Source: Spiribacter halobius
GTDB lineage: Bacteria > Pseudomonadota > Gammaproteobacteria > Nitrococcales > Nitrococcaceae
DNA: 64,000 nt
Assembly: GCF_020883455.1 (NCBI RefSeq)
Contig: NZ_CP086615.1
Location: forward strand, 1,674,001 to 1,738,000
Direction: 5' to 3'
A program made the position numbers and the translations under genes. Below the pieces are notes generated by a model that was not told the origin of the DNA, ran no database searches, and saw only the letters and a program-made list of their open reading frames with translations. Below, piece after piece: positions 9,985 to 21,054 of the stretch; position 1 is the stretch's first letter; each line of letters opens with the position of its first letter.

Positions 9985-10733
9985 CCTGCCGCCTGCTCCC
10001 TGACGCCCGGCGGCACCAGCCCCGGGCTCAGCGACCAGATGCCGCGCCGGGTGGGGCAGGCGAGGGCGCTGCGCAGCTCCGCGAGGAACCGGCTTCGGGG
10101 CACGGTCACGGCGCCCAGGCGCTCGAGATGCGGGGTGGGCAGCTGACAGTCGATAATCGTGAATCCCCAGGCGCAGAGCTGGGCACAGAGCCAGGCGAGG
10201 GCGATCTTGCTGCCATCGGGCGCGCGGCTGAACATCGACTCGCCGAAGAAGGCGCTGCCGAGGGCGACCCCGTAGAGCCCGCCGATCAGCGCGCCGTCCT
10301 GCCAGACCTCGACGGAGTGGGCGAGGCCGTCATCGTGCATCGCCACATAGGCGCGGCGCATGCCGGGCGTGATCCAGGTACCGCTGGCATCGGCCCGCGG
10401 CGCCGCACAGGCATCGATCACGGTCTCGAAGGCCGTGTCCAGGGTGACGCGGTAGTCGCCCCGCCGCAGCCGCTTGCGGAGTGAGCGGCTTACCCGCAGC
10501 TCGTCGGGGTAGAGCACGGCGCGGGGGTCCGGGCTCCACCAGAGGACAGGCTGGTCCTCCGCGAACCAGGGAAACACGCCGGCGCGATAGGCGCCCTCGA
10601 GGCGGCGGCGGGACAGAGGGCCCCCGATGGCGAGCAGTCCGTTCGGCTCGCGCAGCGCATGGTCCGCCGGCGGGAAGGGCGAGTCATGGTCGTCGGCGGC
10701 GATCCAGGGAATGCGCGTGAGGTCAGAGCTCAT
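9981..10733 (-). CDS. aat: Leucyl/phenylalanyl-tRNA-protein transferase
   Basis: A 250-residue Aat enzyme, which transfers Leu or Phe to proteins starting with Lys or Arg. FPPADHALREPNGLLAIGG, VLWWSPDPRAVLYPDELRVS and FFGESMFSRAPDGSKIAL are conserved landmarks. The frame is open for another 400 nt upstream, but the start at 10733 (MSSDLTRIPWI) gives the normal length and overlaps the preceding gene by only 11 nt. It forms an operon with the FemAB-like gene and bpt. Confidence 0.96.
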   Translation of the reverse strand: MSSDLTRIPWIAADDHDSPFPPADHALREPNGLLAIGGPLSRRRLEGAYRAGVFPWFAEDQPVLWWSPDPRAVLYPDELRVSRSLRKRLRRGDYRVTLDTAFETVIDACAAPRADASGTWITPGMRRAYVAMHDDGLAHSVEVWQDGALIGGLYGVALGSAFFGESMFSRAPDGSKIALAWLCAQLCAWGFTIIDCQLPTPHLERLGAVTVPRSRFLAELRSALACPTRRGIWSLSPGLVPPGVREQAAG

Positions 10734-11883
10734 CTCGCAACCGCTCCAGCATGTCCACGCGGTACGGCCCTTCCATTGTAAGCGTCTCGGCGTAGGCCTC
10801 GACCGCCTGTCGCTCCCGGGCGAGGAAGTCGCCGACGGCATCCCGGAAGCGCGAGTCTGCCAGGTAGTGGGCGGAATGGGTGAGGGTCGGCAGGAAGCCG
10901 CGCGCGACCTTGTGCTCGCCCTGGGCGCCGGGCTCGAAGCGCTGCAGCCCGTGGCGGATGCAGTAGTCGATGCCCTGGTAGTAGCAGGCCTCGAAGTGCA
11001 GGCCGTCGATCTCTTCGCGGCAGCCCCAGTAGCGGCCGTAGAGGGTGTGGTCGTCGCGCAGGCAGATCGCGCCCGCGACCGGTTCGCCGCCACGCTCGGC
11101 CACCACCAGCACGACACGGTCCCTGAGGGCCGCACCGATGTCGGCGAAGCAGGCCCGGCTGATCAGCGGCAGATTGCCATGCTCGCGGAAGGTCTTCGCG
11201 TAGAAGCCGTGCAGCTGCGCCCAGAGGGCATCGTCCGCCTCGTGGCCGTGGACGATGCGCAGCTCGATGCCGGCCTCGCGCACCAGACGCCGCTCGCGGC
11301 GGATATTCTTGCGCTTCTTGGACGTCAGCCCGGCGAGGAACTCGTCGAAGTCGGCATAGCCCGCGTTATACCAGTGATACTGGCAGCCGACGCGATGCTG
11401 ATAGCCGGCACGGAGCAGGGCGGCATGATCCGGGCGCTCTGGGAAGAGCCAGTGCGCAGAGCTGAGTTCCAGCTGGTTGGTCATCGCGCGGGCACCGTCG
11501 GCCAGGGCGGCGCGCAGGCGGCTGGCATCGCCCTCCGGAGCGAGCAGCATGCGCGGCCCGTTGACGGGGCTGTAGGGCACGGCCACCACCAGCTTCGGGT
11601 AGTAGTCGAGGCCGTGTCGCTCATAGGCGTCAGCCCAGGCGAAGTCGAATACGAACTCCCCCCAGGAATGGCTCTTGAGATAGGCCGGCGCAGCGGCGAC
11701 CAGGGCCCCGTCATGGTAGAGCGCGAGGTGATGCGGGGCCCAGCCGACGCGCGGGGAAACCGCGCCATGGCGCTCCAGCGCGGCCAGGAACTCGTGGCGC
11801 AGGAACGGATTCCCGGCCCCGGCAAGGCGGTTCCACTGCCCGGGCTCGATATCCTCGATGCGGGGGATCGCGTGCAGCTCCAT
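10723..11883 (-). CDS. FemAB-like GNAT-fold acyltransferase (DUF482/PF04339 type)
   Basis: A 386-residue protein of the family annotated as peptidogalycan biosynthesis or GNAT family N-acetyltransferase. Features include NPFLRHEFLAALERHG near the N-terminus, LTSKKRKNIRRERR in the middle and GRYWGCREEIDGLHFEACYY with GIDYCIRHGLQRFEPGAQGE in the C-terminal half. These mark a duplicated GNAT fold similar to FemAB aminoacyltransferases, which often use aminoacyl-tRNA. That would fit its position upstream of two other aminoacyl-tRNA-dependent transferases, but its substrate is unknown. Confidence 0.82.
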   Translation of the reverse strand: MELHAIPRIEDIEPGQWNRLAGAGNPFLRHEFLAALERHGAVSPRVGWAPHHLALYHDGALVAAAPAYLKSHSWGEFVFDFAWADAYERHGLDYYPKLVVAVPYSPVNGPRMLLAPEGDASRLRAALADGARAMTNQLELSSAHWLFPERPDHAALLRAGYQHRVGCQYHWYNAGYADFDEFLAGLTSKKRKNIRRERRLVREAGIELRIVHGHEADDALWAQLHGFYAKTFREHGNLPLISRACFADIGAALRDRVVLVVAERGGEPVAGAICLRDDHTLYGRYWGCREEIDGLHFEACYYQGIDYCIRHGLQRFEPGAQGEHKVARGFLPTLTHSAHYLADSRFRDAVGDFLARERQAVEAYAETLTMEGPYRVDMLERLRDEL

Positions 11884-12082
11884 CGACTGGCTGACCTCGG
11901 AATCGGCGCGTTAGTGCCCGTCGCCTTGGGCGGCGGCTGCGTGGCGCGAACCGCCGGGGTATACTGCGGTGCAGCGGTCCGGGGGTGACCGGCCGGCTTG
12001 CCGGGTCGGCCACGATGGCAGTAATGTTCGCGGCAATCGTCGCTTACGTAGCGTTCTTCACATTATTTCAAGCCCGGGTCCC

Positions 12083-14425
12083 GTGGCCAAGTCGGAAACC
12101 AGCAAACAGCCCAGTAGCGCCATTGGCCAGCACATCAGCCGCGTCCTCCGGGAGGCCGCGCTGCTCGTGCTGATGGCGGTCGCCGGCTTCCTGCTGCTGG
12201 CGCTGCTCACCTACAGCCCGTCCGATCCCGGCTGGAGCTACACCGCGCCCACCCGCGGCATCGCCAACGGGGGCGGCGTCGTGGGCGCCTACTATGCCGA
12301 TCTGACACTCTATCTGTTCGGCTATCTGGCCTATCTCGTGCCGGCGCTTATCGCCTTCGCCGCGGCGCTGGTCTACCGCTGGCAGAGGCGCGATGGCGCC
12401 ATCCACTGGGGCGTCTTCGGGCTGCGCCTCGCAGGGTTCGTGGTCACCCTCATTGCCGGCACGGCGCTCGCCACGCTGCACTTCGAGCCTGTGCCGGGCA
12501 CTGTGCCGCTGTCCTCCGGCGGCATCCTCGGCGATCTCGTCAGCCGCGAGCTTACCGCGGCGTTCAGCTTCACCGGGGCGACCCTGCTCGCCCTCGCGGT
12601 GTTCCTCGCCGGCGTGACCCTCTTCACCGGGCTCTCGTGGATCCGCCTGATGGATCTGCTCGGGCGGCTCGTGCTGGCGGGGCTGCAGAGCCTCGGACGG
12701 GTCCGCGGCTGGCTGAACGAGCGTCAGGCCGGCCGGCGGGCGCGGCGCGAGCGCGAAGTGGCGCTGCGCGAGGAGCGCAAGCGCGCCCGTACCCGCAAGC
12801 CGCCGCAGATCGAGCCCGCCGTGGCCGAGGTCAAGCCCGGCAAGCGCGTGCAGAAGGAGAAGCAGATCGCGCTTTTCGAGGAGCCACCGTCCCCCGGCGA
12901 GCTGCCGCCCGTCTCTCTGCTGGACTCGCCCAAGGCCGAGCAGCCGGGCTACACCGGGGACGCCCTGGAGGCGATGTCCCGGCTGGTCGAGCACAAGCTG
13001 CGGGATTTCGGGGTCGAGGTGGAGGTGGTGGCCGTGCAGCCCGGGCCGGTGATCACCCGCTTCGAGCTCCAGCCGGCGGCGGGCGTGAAGGTCAGCCAGA
13101 TCTCCAACCTGGCCAAGGATCTGGCCCGGGCGCTGTCCGTCACCGCGGTGCGCGTGGTGGAGGTCATCCCGGGCAAATCCGTGGTGGGGCTGGAGATCCC
13201 GAACGAGCACCGGCAGGTGATCGCGCTCTCCGAGATCATCCGCTCGGAGGGCTTCGAGCGCTCGCCGGCGCCGCTGACGCTGGCCATCGGCAAGGACATC
13301 GGCGGCCACGCGGTGACCGTGGACCTCGCCAAGATGCCGCACCTGCTGGTGGCGGGTACCACCGGCTCGGGCAAGTCGGTGGGGATCAACGCCATGATCC
13401 TGAGCCTGCTCTACAAGAATCGGCCGGATGCCGTGCGCTGCATCATGATCGACCCGAAGATGCTGGAGCTCTCGGTCTACGATGGCATCCCGCATCTCCT
13501 CGCGCCGGTGGTCACGGACATGAAGGAGGCCGCCAACGCGCTGCGCTGGTGTGTCGGTGAGATGGAGCGGCGCTACCGGCTGATGGCCACGCTGGGCGTG
13601 CGCAACATCGCCGGTGCCAATCGCCGGATCCGCGATGCCGCCGAGCGCGGCGAGCCGATTCGCGATCCGCTCTGGACCCCGCCGGAGCCGCTGGTGCCGG
13701 ACGCCCCGGAGGAGACCGGCGAGCCCCCGGAGGCGCCGGTACTGGAGCCGCTGCCCTACGTCGTCGTGGTGGTGGACGAGTTCGCCGACATGATGATGAT
13801 GGTGGGCAAGAAGGTGGAGGAGCTCATCGCCCGGCTGGCGCAGAAGGCCCGCGCTGCGGGCATCCATCTCATCCTTGCCACCCAGCGGCCGTCGGTGGAC
13901 GTGATCACCGGGCTGATCAAGGCCAACATCCCCACGCGCATGGCCTTCCAGGTCTCCTCGCGGGTGGATTCGCGCACGATCCTGGACCAGATGGGGGCCG
14001 AGTCCCTGCTCGGTCACGGCGACATGCTCTACCTCGGCCCGAGCAGCCGTGGCATCCCGGAGCGCGTGCACGGGGCGTTCGTCTCCGATGCCGAGGTGCA
14101 CCGCGTCGCCGAGCACCTGAAGCGCACGGGCGAGCCGGAGTACGTGGACGAGATCCTCTCCGAGGGTAACGGCGACAGCACACCGATCCCCGGTCTGCCC
14201 GGCGAGAACGGCGGCGACGGCGAGCGCGACGAGCTCTACGACCAGGCCGTGCGCGTGGTCACGGAGACGCGCAAGGCCTCGATCTCCGGCGTGCAGCGGC
14301 GCCTGAAGATCGGCTATAACCGGGCTGCGCGCCTGGTCGAGGAGATGGAGGCGGCGGGGGTCGTGGGCCCGCTGCAGGCCAACGGCGCCCGCGAGGTGCT
14401 CGCCCCGCCGCCCCCCGGCGACTGA
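12083..14425 (+). CDS. ftsK: DNA translocase FtsK, short form
   Basis: About 780 residues. Four to five transmembrane helices occupy roughly residues 20-180. A short basic linker ([20 protein letters not shown]) follows instead of the long proline/glutamine-rich linker of E. coli FtsK (1329 aa). The motor carries Walker A GTTGSGKS near residue 425 and Walker [15 protein letters not shown] near 563. The C-terminal gamma domain ([20 protein letters not shown]) should read KOPS sites and activate XerCD at dif. The GTG at 12083 is chosen because the sequence upstream is not conserved; its ribosome binding site is weak. xerD is also in this window. Confidence 0.93.
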   Translation: MAKSETSKQPSSAIGQHISRVLREAALLVLMAVAGFLLLALLTYSPSDPGWSYTAPTRGIANGGGVVGAYYADLTLYLFGYLAYLVPALIAFAAALVYRWQRRDGAIHWGVFGLRLAGFVVTLIAGTALATLHFEPVPGTVPLSSGGILGDLVSRELTAAFSFTGATLLALAVFLAGVTLFTGLSWIRLMDLLGRLVLAGLQSLGRVRGWLNERQAGRRARREREVALREERKRARTRKPPQIEPAVAEVKPGKRVQKEKQIALFEEPPSPGELPPVSLLDSPKAEQPGYTGDALEAMSRLVEHKLRDFGVEVEVVAVQPGPVITRFELQPAAGVKVSQISNLAKDLARALSVTAVRVVEVIPGKSVVGLEIPNEHRQVIALSEIIRSEGFERSPAPLTLAIGKDIGGHAVTVDLAKMPHLLVAGTTGSGKSVGINAMILSLLYKNRPDAVRCIMIDPKMLELSVYDGIPHLLAPVVTDMKEAANALRWCVGEMERRYRLMATLGVRNIAGANRRIRDAAERGEPIRDPLWTPPEPLVPDAPEETGEPPEAPVLEPLPYVVVVVDEFADMMMMVGKKVEELIARLAQKARAAGIHLILATQRPSVDVITGLIKANIPTRMAFQVSSRVDSRTILDQMGAESLLGHGDMLYLGPSSRGIPERVHGAFVSDAEVHRVAEHLKRTGEPEYVDEILSEGNGDSTPIPGLPGENGGDGERDELYDQAVRVVTETRKASISGVQRRLKIGYNRAARLVEEMEAAGVVGPLQANGAREVLAPPPPGD

Positions 14426-14447
14426 CCGCAACACCCCGGAGGCCCCC

Positions 14448-15068
14448 GTGCATCGATTGCTCCTGCTGCTCGCGCTGCTGCCCCTCGCCGCCGGCGCGAG
14501 CGACCCGGTCTCCACGCTGGAATCCTACTTCTCGGAGGTGGAGACCCTGCGCGGCGAGTTCCTCCAGGAGACCACCGACGAGGCCGGCACGGTGATCGAG
14601 GAGGCCGAGGGCACCTTCGTCATCGCCCGGCCGCAGCGTTTCCGCTGGCACTACGAGACGCCCTACGAGCAGCTGATCGTGGCCGACGGCGAGCGGCTCT
14701 GGGTCTACGACGTCGACCTCCGGCAGGTCACGGTCCGGCCACTGGACAGAGTCCTCGGCGTGGGCGCGGCGCAGCTGCTGAGCGGCGAGTTCGAGGCGCT
14801 CACGGAGAGCTTCAGCATCGTCGCGGGGGAGGGCGACTGGATCCGCCTGGAGCCCACGGATCCGGCCTGGGACTTTCAGCATGTCCGCCTCCTGCTGGAG
14901 GACGGCGTGCCGCGGGTGGTGGAGGTGCGCGACGACATCGGCCAGAGCGTGCGCATGCGGCTCTCGGCGCTGGAGCGCAACCCGGAGGTGCCGGAAGCGC
15001 GGTTCGATTTCGAGCCGCCGCCGGAGGCGGATGTGATTGAGGATGGCGCCAGCGCGGGGGAGGAATGA
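14448..15068 (+). CDS. lolA: Outer-membrane lipoprotein carrier protein LolA
   Basis: A 206-residue periplasmic chaperone that carries lipoproteins from LolCDE to LolB. The start is GTG with a CCGGAGG site upstream. A signal peptide (about residues 1-17, leucine-rich, ending AAGAS) leads into the mature protein. [20 protein letters not shown] and [19 protein letters not shown] are typical. It lies between ftsK and rarA as in E. coli and overlaps the rarA start by 4 nt. Confidence 0.95.
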   Translation: MHRLLLLLALLPLAAGASDPVSTLESYFSEVETLRGEFLQETTDEAGTVIEEAEGTFVIARPQRFRWHYETPYEQLIVADGERLWVYDVDLRQVTVRPLDRVLGVGAAQLLSGEFEALTESFSIVAGEGDWIRLEPTDPAWDFQHVRLLLEDGVPRVVEVRDDIGQSVRMRLSALERNPEVPEARFDFEPPPEADVIEDGASAGEE

Positions 15069-16369
15069 CCGACTGGACCCGCCCGCTGGCGGATCGCATG
15101 CGGCCGCGCCGGCTCGAGGAGTTCATCGGCCAGTCGCATCTGCTCGCGCCTGGCCGCCCGCTGCATGAGGCCATCGCCGCCGGCCGGCCGCACTCCATGG
15201 TCTTCTGGGGCCCGCCCGGCACGGGCAAGACCACCCTCGCGCGCCTCATCGCGGCGACCGCGGAGGCGGAATTCCTGACCCTCTCGGCGGTCATGTCCGG
15301 GGTCAAGGACATCCGCGAGGCGGCCGCCCGAGGGCGGGACAATCAGGCCGCAGGACGACGGACCATCCTCTTCGTGGATGAGGTCCACCGCTTCAACAAG
15401 TCCCAGCAGGACGCCTTTCTCCCCTACGTGGAGGACGGCACGCTGATCTTCATCGGCGCCACCACCGAGAACCCGTCCTTCGAGCTCAACAACGCGCTGC
15501 TCTCCCGGGTGCGGACCTATGTGCTGCGGGCGCTGGAGGAGACCGACATCGCCGCCGTCGTGGACGCCGCGCTGGCAGACGCCGAGCGCGGCCTGGCCTC
15601 GCGCCGGCTGAGCCTGAGCGGGGAGGCACGGGCCCTGCTGACGGCCGCCGCCGATGGCGATGCCCGCACCGCGCTGAGTCTGCTCGAGGTGGCGGCGGAC
15701 CTGAGCGCGGACGGCACCGAGATCGACAGCGGGCTGATCCGCGAGGCCGCGGCGGGCGGGCGCGCCCGCTTCGACAAGGGCGGCGACGCCTTCTACGACC
15801 AGATCTCCGCCCTGCACAAGGCCGTGCGCGGGACGGCGCCGGATGCGGCGCTGTACTGGTTCGCGCGCATGCTGGAGGGCGGCTGCGATCCGCTCTACAT
15901 CGCCCGCCGGGTGGTGCGCATGGCCTCGGAGGACATCGGCAACGCCGATCCCCGCTCGCTGCAGATCGCCCTCGATGCCTGGCAGGCTCAGGAGCGCCTG
16001 GGCTCCCCCGAGGGTGAGCTTGCCATCGCCCACGCCATCGCCTACCTCGCCTGCGTGCCCAAGAGCAACGCGGTCTACCGGGCGTTCCAGGCCGCGCAGG
16101 CGGACGCCCGCCAGCACGGTTCGCTGGAGGTTCCGGTCCACCTGCGCAATGCGCCGACCCGCCTGATGAAGGAGCTCGGCTACGGCCGCGAGTACCGCTA
16201 CGCCCACGACGAGCCGGAGGCCTATGCGGCGGGCGAGGAGTATTTTCCGGACGCCCTCGCCGGACGGCGCTACTACGAGCCCACCGATCGGGGCCTCGAG
16301 CAGCGCATTGGCGAGCGCCTGGCGCGTCTGCGTGCCCGCGACCGCGAGGCCCGTGGCCCCGGATCCTGA
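15065..16369 (+). CDS. rarA: Replication-associated recombination protein A
   Basis: A 434-residue AAA+ ATPase (RarA/MgsA/WRNIP1 family) acting at stalled replication forks. Walker A is GPPGTGKTT at about residues 49-57 and Walker B is [16 protein letters not shown]. The family-specific C-terminal region ([44 protein letters not shown]) is complete, supporting a functional tetrameric clamp-loader-like protein. It is translationally coupled to lolA through an ATGA overlap. Confidence 0.97.
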   Translation: MTDWTRPLADRMRPRRLEEFIGQSHLLAPGRPLHEAIAAGRPHSMVFWGPPGTGKTTLARLIAATAEAEFLTLSAVMSGVKDIREAAARGRDNQAAGRRTILFVDEVHRFNKSQQDAFLPYVEDGTLIFIGATTENPSFELNNALLSRVRTYVLRALEETDIAAVVDAALADAERGLASRRLSLSGEARALLTAAADGDARTALSLLEVAADLSADGTEIDSGLIREAAAGGRARFDKGGDAFYDQISALHKAVRGTAPDAALYWFARMLEGGCDPLYIARRVVRMASEDIGNADPRSLQIALDAWQAQERLGSPEGELAIAHAIAYLACVPKSNAVYRAFQAAQADARQHGSLEVPVHLRNAPTRLMKELGYGREYRYAHDEPEAYAAGEEYFPDALAGRRYYEPTDRGLEQRIGERLARLRARDREARGPGS

Positions 16370-16436
16370 CGGGGCGGCGGTTCGCCGCGGATCGCCGATC
16401 ACGTACACTGCGCGCTTTCCGAGGCGGGAGAAGGTG

Positions 16437-16820
16437 ATGCCGGGCGCAGTGGAGCTGGTGGCGGTGGCCGGCGGCGGCGCGATCGGCGCCGTGCTCCGGC
16501 ATCTGACCGGGCTTGCCGTACACGGCCTGCTCGGCCGGGGCTTTCCCTGGGGCACCCTGGCGGTGAATCTGAGTGGCAGCCTCGCCATGGGCCTTGCCTA
16601 CGTGCTGCTCGCCGAGCGCGGCCTGCTACCGGGCGCCTGGCGGAGCTTCATCACCGTCGGGCTGCTCGGTGCCTTCACCACCTTCTCCACGTTCTCGCTG
16701 GATACCATCGCACTGGTAGGCGCGGATGCGCCGGCCCGGGCCGCCGCATATGTGCTGGCCAGCGTCGGCCTCTGCCTGCTGGCGGCCTGGCTGGGCATCC
16801 TGCTCGGCAGAACCCTCTGA
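16437..16820 (+). CDS. crcB: Fluoride exporter CrcB
   Basis: A 127-residue membrane protein with four hydrophobic helices, the size of the dimeric Fluc/CrcB fluoride channel. GGGAIGAVLRHLTG, WGTLAVNLSGSLAMG and VGLLGAFTTFSTFSLDT are the family signature, including the polar track residues N and F-T-F-S-T-F. The start at 16437 has a GGGAGAAGG site; a GTG immediately before could also serve. It lies between rarA and serS. No fluoride riboswitch was recognised upstream. Confidence 0.93.
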   Translation: MPGAVELVAVAGGGAIGAVLRHLTGLAVHGLLGRGFPWGTLAVNLSGSLAMGLAYVLLAERGLLPGAWRSFITVGLLGAFTTFSTFSLDTIALVGADAPARAAAYVLASVGLCLLAAWLGILLGRTL

Positions 16821-18125
<1,305 letters not shown>

Positions 18126-18132
18126 GGAAGCG

Positions 18133-18972
18133 CTATTCCGGCACCAGCCAGTCGCAGCGCCAGTGGCCCGCCGGCGCGCCCAGCGCCTCGAGCAGCGCCG
18201 GCAGCGCCGTCTGCAGGGTCTCCGGCAGCGTCCAGGGCGGGTTGGCGATCACCATGCCGGCCCCGGTGAATCGGCCCGGCACGTCCGACGGCCAGGGCTG
18301 GAACTCCGCCACCAGCAGACGGCGCAGGCCGCTGTCCGCCAGGCGCTCGTGGAAGGCTGCTACGTCCTCGGCGTAGACCCGCGGGTACCAGAGGGCATAG
18401 ATGCCCTGCGGCCAGCGCTGCCAGGCGGTGACCAGGCCGGTGGCGAGCCGGCGGAATTCGTCCCGCACCTCGAAGGGCGGGTCCACCAGCACGAGCCCGC
18501 GTCGCTCGCCGGGCGGCAGCAGGGCCTTCAGCGCCTCGTAGCCGTCGCGCCGGTGCACCGCCACCTGAGGGTCGCCGCGGTAGTGCTGGGCGAGGGTTGC
18601 GCCGTCCTCGGGGTGGAGCTCGCACAGGGCCGCGTGGTCGCCCTCCCGAAGCAGGCCCCGTACCAGTGCCGGCGAGCCCGGATAGGCCCGCGGGGTGCCG
18701 CCGCGGCGGTGCGCCTGCACCTGCGCAAGGTAGTCCGTGACGGCCGCCGGCAGGGGGCCGGGGGCGGCCAGCAGCTGCTCGATGCCACCGTCGGCCTCCC
18801 CGGTGCGTCGGGCCGCATCGCCGGCGAGATCGTAACTGCCGGGCCCGGCGTGGGTGTCGAGATAGGCGAAGGGCTTGTCCTTGCGCTGCAGATGCCGTAA
18901 CAGCGCCAGCAGCACCACATGCTTGAAGACGTCCGCGAAGTTGCCGGCGTGAAAGACGTGGCGATAGTTCAC
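18133..18972 (-). CDS. rlmJ: 23S rRNA (adenine-2030-N6)-methyltransferase RlmJ
   Basis: A 279-residue SAM-dependent methyltransferase of about the E. coli RlmJ length (280). The GTG start at 18972 gives MNYRHVFHAGNFADVFKHVV, the invariant N-terminus. YLDTHAGPGSYDL is the SAM-binding motif, and VLVDPPFE is the catalytic D-P-P-F/Y motif. The start overlaps the stop of the PhzF-like gene (GTGA), suggesting coupling. The open frame continues upstream antisense to that gene but is not coding. Confidence 0.96.
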   Translation of the reverse strand: MNYRHVFHAGNFADVFKHVVLLALLRHLQRKDKPFAYLDTHAGPGSYDLAGDAARRTGEADGGIEQLLAAPGPLPAAVTDYLAQVQAHRRGGTPRAYPGSPALVRGLLREGDHAALCELHPEDGATLAQHYRGDPQVAVHRRDGYEALKALLPPGERRGLVLVDPPFEVRDEFRRLATGLVTAWQRWPQGIYALWYPRVYAEDVAAFHERLADSGLRRLLVAEFQPWPSDVPGRFTGAGMVIANPPWTLPETLQTALPALLEALGAPAGHWRCDWLVPE

Positions 18973-19868
18973 GGCGTCTCGTCCGGCACCAGCAGGCTGC
19001 CTTCCAGGATCTCCGTCGCGTGGCCGCCGACGCGCACCGCCTGCACGTACTCGGGCTGCCCGATGACCTCCACCAGCGCCTCCCCCGGGCGTCCCATCCA
19101 GTGTCCCTGCTCGGCGGTGAAGTGGGGATGGCGGATCAGCTGGTGGTGCCAGAGGTAGGCCGCCATGCCGCCGGTGGCGGAGCCGGTGAACGGATCCTCC
19201 GTCATTTCCGGCGGAACCCCGAAGTGACGCGCGAAGGTATCGCCATGCTCGACACCCTCCGGCGTGAACAGATGCGCGCTGAAGAAGTCCCCGAATTCCC
19301 GCAGCTGAGCGTAGAGCACATGGTCCAGGTGCACCCGCCGCAGACTGTGGAGGGAGCGCACCGGGATCATCAGCTGTGGCGTGCCCGTGCTCACCGTCTG
19401 CACCGGAACGTCGGGCAGGAGATCGTCCGGCGTGAGCCCGAAGGCCGGGCAGACCTCCTGGGGCTCGTACACGCGCAGGAACTCGGGGCGCGGCTGGGTC
19501 ATGGTGATCAGCGGCGGATCCCCCGGCGCGCCGGTGATGTCGATGTCGATCACCCCCACCTGCAGCTCCAGCTTCACCTGGCAGGCGCCTTCGCGGTGCA
19601 GGCGGCCGCTGCTCAGCAGGCCGTAGATCGCGGCGATGGTGGGATGGCCGGCGAGCGGAATCTCCTCGCCGGGGGTGAAATACCGCGCTCGGAAGTCCGC
19701 GCGGCTGGAGCGCATGAGGAACGCCGTCTCGGAGAGGTTCATCTCCCGGGCGATGGTCTGCATCGTCCCGCGGGAGAGATCGTCGGCGTCGAACACAACG
19801 GCGCACGGATTGCCGCCATAGGGCCGCCGCGTGAACGCATCCACCTGCATCATGGCGAGAACCTGCAT
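18969..19868 (-). CDS. PhzF family isomerase/epimerase-like protein
   Basis: About 299 residues with the two-lobed diaminopimelate-epimerase-like fold of PhzF proteins. VDAFTRRPYGGNPCAVVFDA, MNLSETAFLM (with the catalytic-site glutamate), EIPLAGHPTIAA and DPFTGSATGGMAAYL are signature motifs. Most bacterial PhzF-like proteins outside phenazine clusters have no assigned substrate, and no phenazine genes are nearby. The start is taken at the ATG (19868) rather than the GTG three codons upstream. It is coupled to rlmJ. Confidence 0.88.
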   Translation of the reverse strand: MQVLAMMQVDAFTRRPYGGNPCAVVFDADDLSRGTMQTIAREMNLSETAFLMRSSRADFRARYFTPGEEIPLAGHPTIAAIYGLLSSGRLHREGACQVKLELQVGVIDIDITGAPGDPPLITMTQPRPEFLRVYEPQEVCPAFGLTPDDLLPDVPVQTVSTGTPQLMIPVRSLHSLRRVHLDHVLYAQLREFGDFFSAHLFTPEGVEHGDTFARHFGVPPEMTEDPFTGSATGGMAAYLWHHQLIRHPHFTAEQGHWMGRPGEALVEVIGQPEYVQAVRVGGHATEILEGSLLVPDETP

Positions 19869-20137
19869 GGCGATCACTCTCTCTGTCGGCGGATGGGGAC
19901 AGCCCGGCCCGGCCGGCCATCATACTAACGCCGCCGGAAGTAAAGCCATGTCTCAGGGCCCATCGGCAGGTTCTCGGATGCGGGCTAACGACGCATGCGA
20001 CGGCCATCTGCGGATACGCGACCCGGGTGGTCGCACCCTGCGATCGGTGATGGTAGGGTTCGCGCTGCCTGACGGCAGGGGAGCGACGGGACCACCCAAG
20101 CGGGAGGGCCACTGGCGTGTCGAGCGTGGAGTCTTCG

Positions 20138-20527
20138 ATGAGCGAGATCAGGGACATCAACGCCGCGTTCGAGGCGTGGCTGGATGCCACCGAGCCGGCG
20201 ACGCCACCGCGCGAGGATGCGGCCGACCTGCGCTACCGCCGCTACGGCCAGACGGTGGCCGCGCTGGAGTGCGAGTCGGACTACCTCGTCCTCTGCCGCA
20301 TCGAGACCGACCCGGCCCATCGCGGCCAGGGCTCGGCCACGGCCCTGCTGGACCTGCTCAAGGCTCTCTGCGACCGCTACCACGTCACCCTGCTCGGCCA
20401 GGCGGCCTCGCACACGGATGAGGGCCTGGATCAGCAGGCCCTGCTCGACTGGTACGCCCGCCACGGCTTCACCATCGACCGCGAGCGCACCGCTCAGCCC
20501 CTGGTCTGGTACCCGGAGCGCCCATAG
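20138..20527 (+). CDS. GNAT family acetyltransferase-like protein
   Basis: A small protein of about 129 residues with a GNAT core: LCRIETDPAHRGQGSATALL contains the acetyl-CoA-binding R/Q-x-x-G-x-G/A pattern, and LLDWYARHGFTIDRERTAQP is a typical GNAT C-terminus. The substrate is unknown. The ATG at 20138 has GGAG at 20128-20131; an in-frame GTG at 20117 is an alternative. It stands alone, followed by a repeat-rich gap. Confidence 0.7.
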   Translation: MSEIRDINAAFEAWLDATEPATPPREDAADLRYRRYGQTVAALECESDYLVLCRIETDPAHRGQGSATALLDLLKALCDRYHVTLLGQAASHTDEGLDQQALLDWYARHGFTIDRERTAQPLVWYPERP

Positions 20528-20602
20528 GCCGAAATCCGGCGCTAGTGCTTGGTGACATCGCGCTCCGCGACCTTTGGGCACGCCCATCGCCTGGTGCCCG
20601 GG

Positions 20603-20708
20603 GCGGAGTGGGGAGGCTTCTCCCGGGACACGCCGTGAATACGTCCCTGTAGGCTCGAAGGCGACATCCCTGTCGCCTACGGTCCCGGGAGAGGCCACCC
20701 CACTCCGC
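20603..20708 (+). repeat. Palindromic repeat family A, copy 1
   Basis: The 27-nt arms 20603-20629 and 20682-20708 pair in 25 of 27 positions around a 52-nt centre. The centre carries a nested hairpin AGGCGACA..TGTCGCCT and shares sequence (GTGAAT-CGTCCCTG, CATCCCTG) with copy 2. Such long extragenic palindromes are common in halophilic gammaproteobacteria, in my recollection. Confidence 0.85.
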
Positions 20709-20833
20709 GCTCGACCCGCCGGGGCTGATCCGCGACCGAAAGCGAACAGGAGAGCTGCCCGTGGATCGGCATCCGCCGCGGGAGGAGGCCGACATCCCGT
20801 CGTCTTCCCGCGGACTGGCCCCGGCGGGTGGTG

Positions 20834-20941
20834 GTCGGCGAGTGGTCACCTCTCCCGGGACCCTCTGCGGCAGGGATGCCGCAGTGGAGGCTCCAGGGAC
20901 GGATTCACGCCGTGTCCCGGGAGAGGTGACCACTCGCCGAC
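20834..20941 (-). repeat. Palindromic repeat family A, copy 2 (inverted)
   Basis: The 28-nt arms 20834-20861 and 20914-20941 are perfect reverse complements around a 52-nt centre with a nested CTGCGGCA/TGCCGCAG hairpin. The centre, read on the minus strand, aligns with copy 1 through GGCGTGAATCCGTCCCTG and GGCATCCCTGCCGC. Only the GTCCCGGGAGAGG inner portion of the arm is shared with copy 1; the outer arm differs. Confidence 0.88.
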
Positions 20942-21054
20942 CTGGGCACGAGACCCGATCCATGGCCGCGGGTGCAGCACACGGACTTACAAATCCGCCC
21001 GCCGTGGATGTCCGCGCACGGGCGCTACTGGACTGAGCGGGGCGCCGGCAACCC

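Larger units (their letters stand above)
20528..21054. other. Repeat-rich gap between GNAT gene and yhhQ
   Basis: This 527-bp stretch lacks a supported gene and contains two oppositely oriented copies of one palindromic repeat family, at 20603-20708 and 20834-20941, annotated separately. The 125 bp between the copies and the 110 bp after the second hold nothing I recognise. Confidence 0.7.

Noticed and set aside
16370..16436. A fluoride riboswitch upstream of crcB
   Set aside because: The 67-nt gap after rarA is short and I could not match the conserved riboswitch core. A weak TTCGCC-N17-TACACT promoter may be present.
18973..20190. An N-terminal extension of rlmJ making a 685-residue protein
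   Set aside because: The extension is antisense-free but out of frame with the PhzF-like gene on the same strand, which is well supported; rlmJ has its conserved N-terminus at the GTG at 18972.
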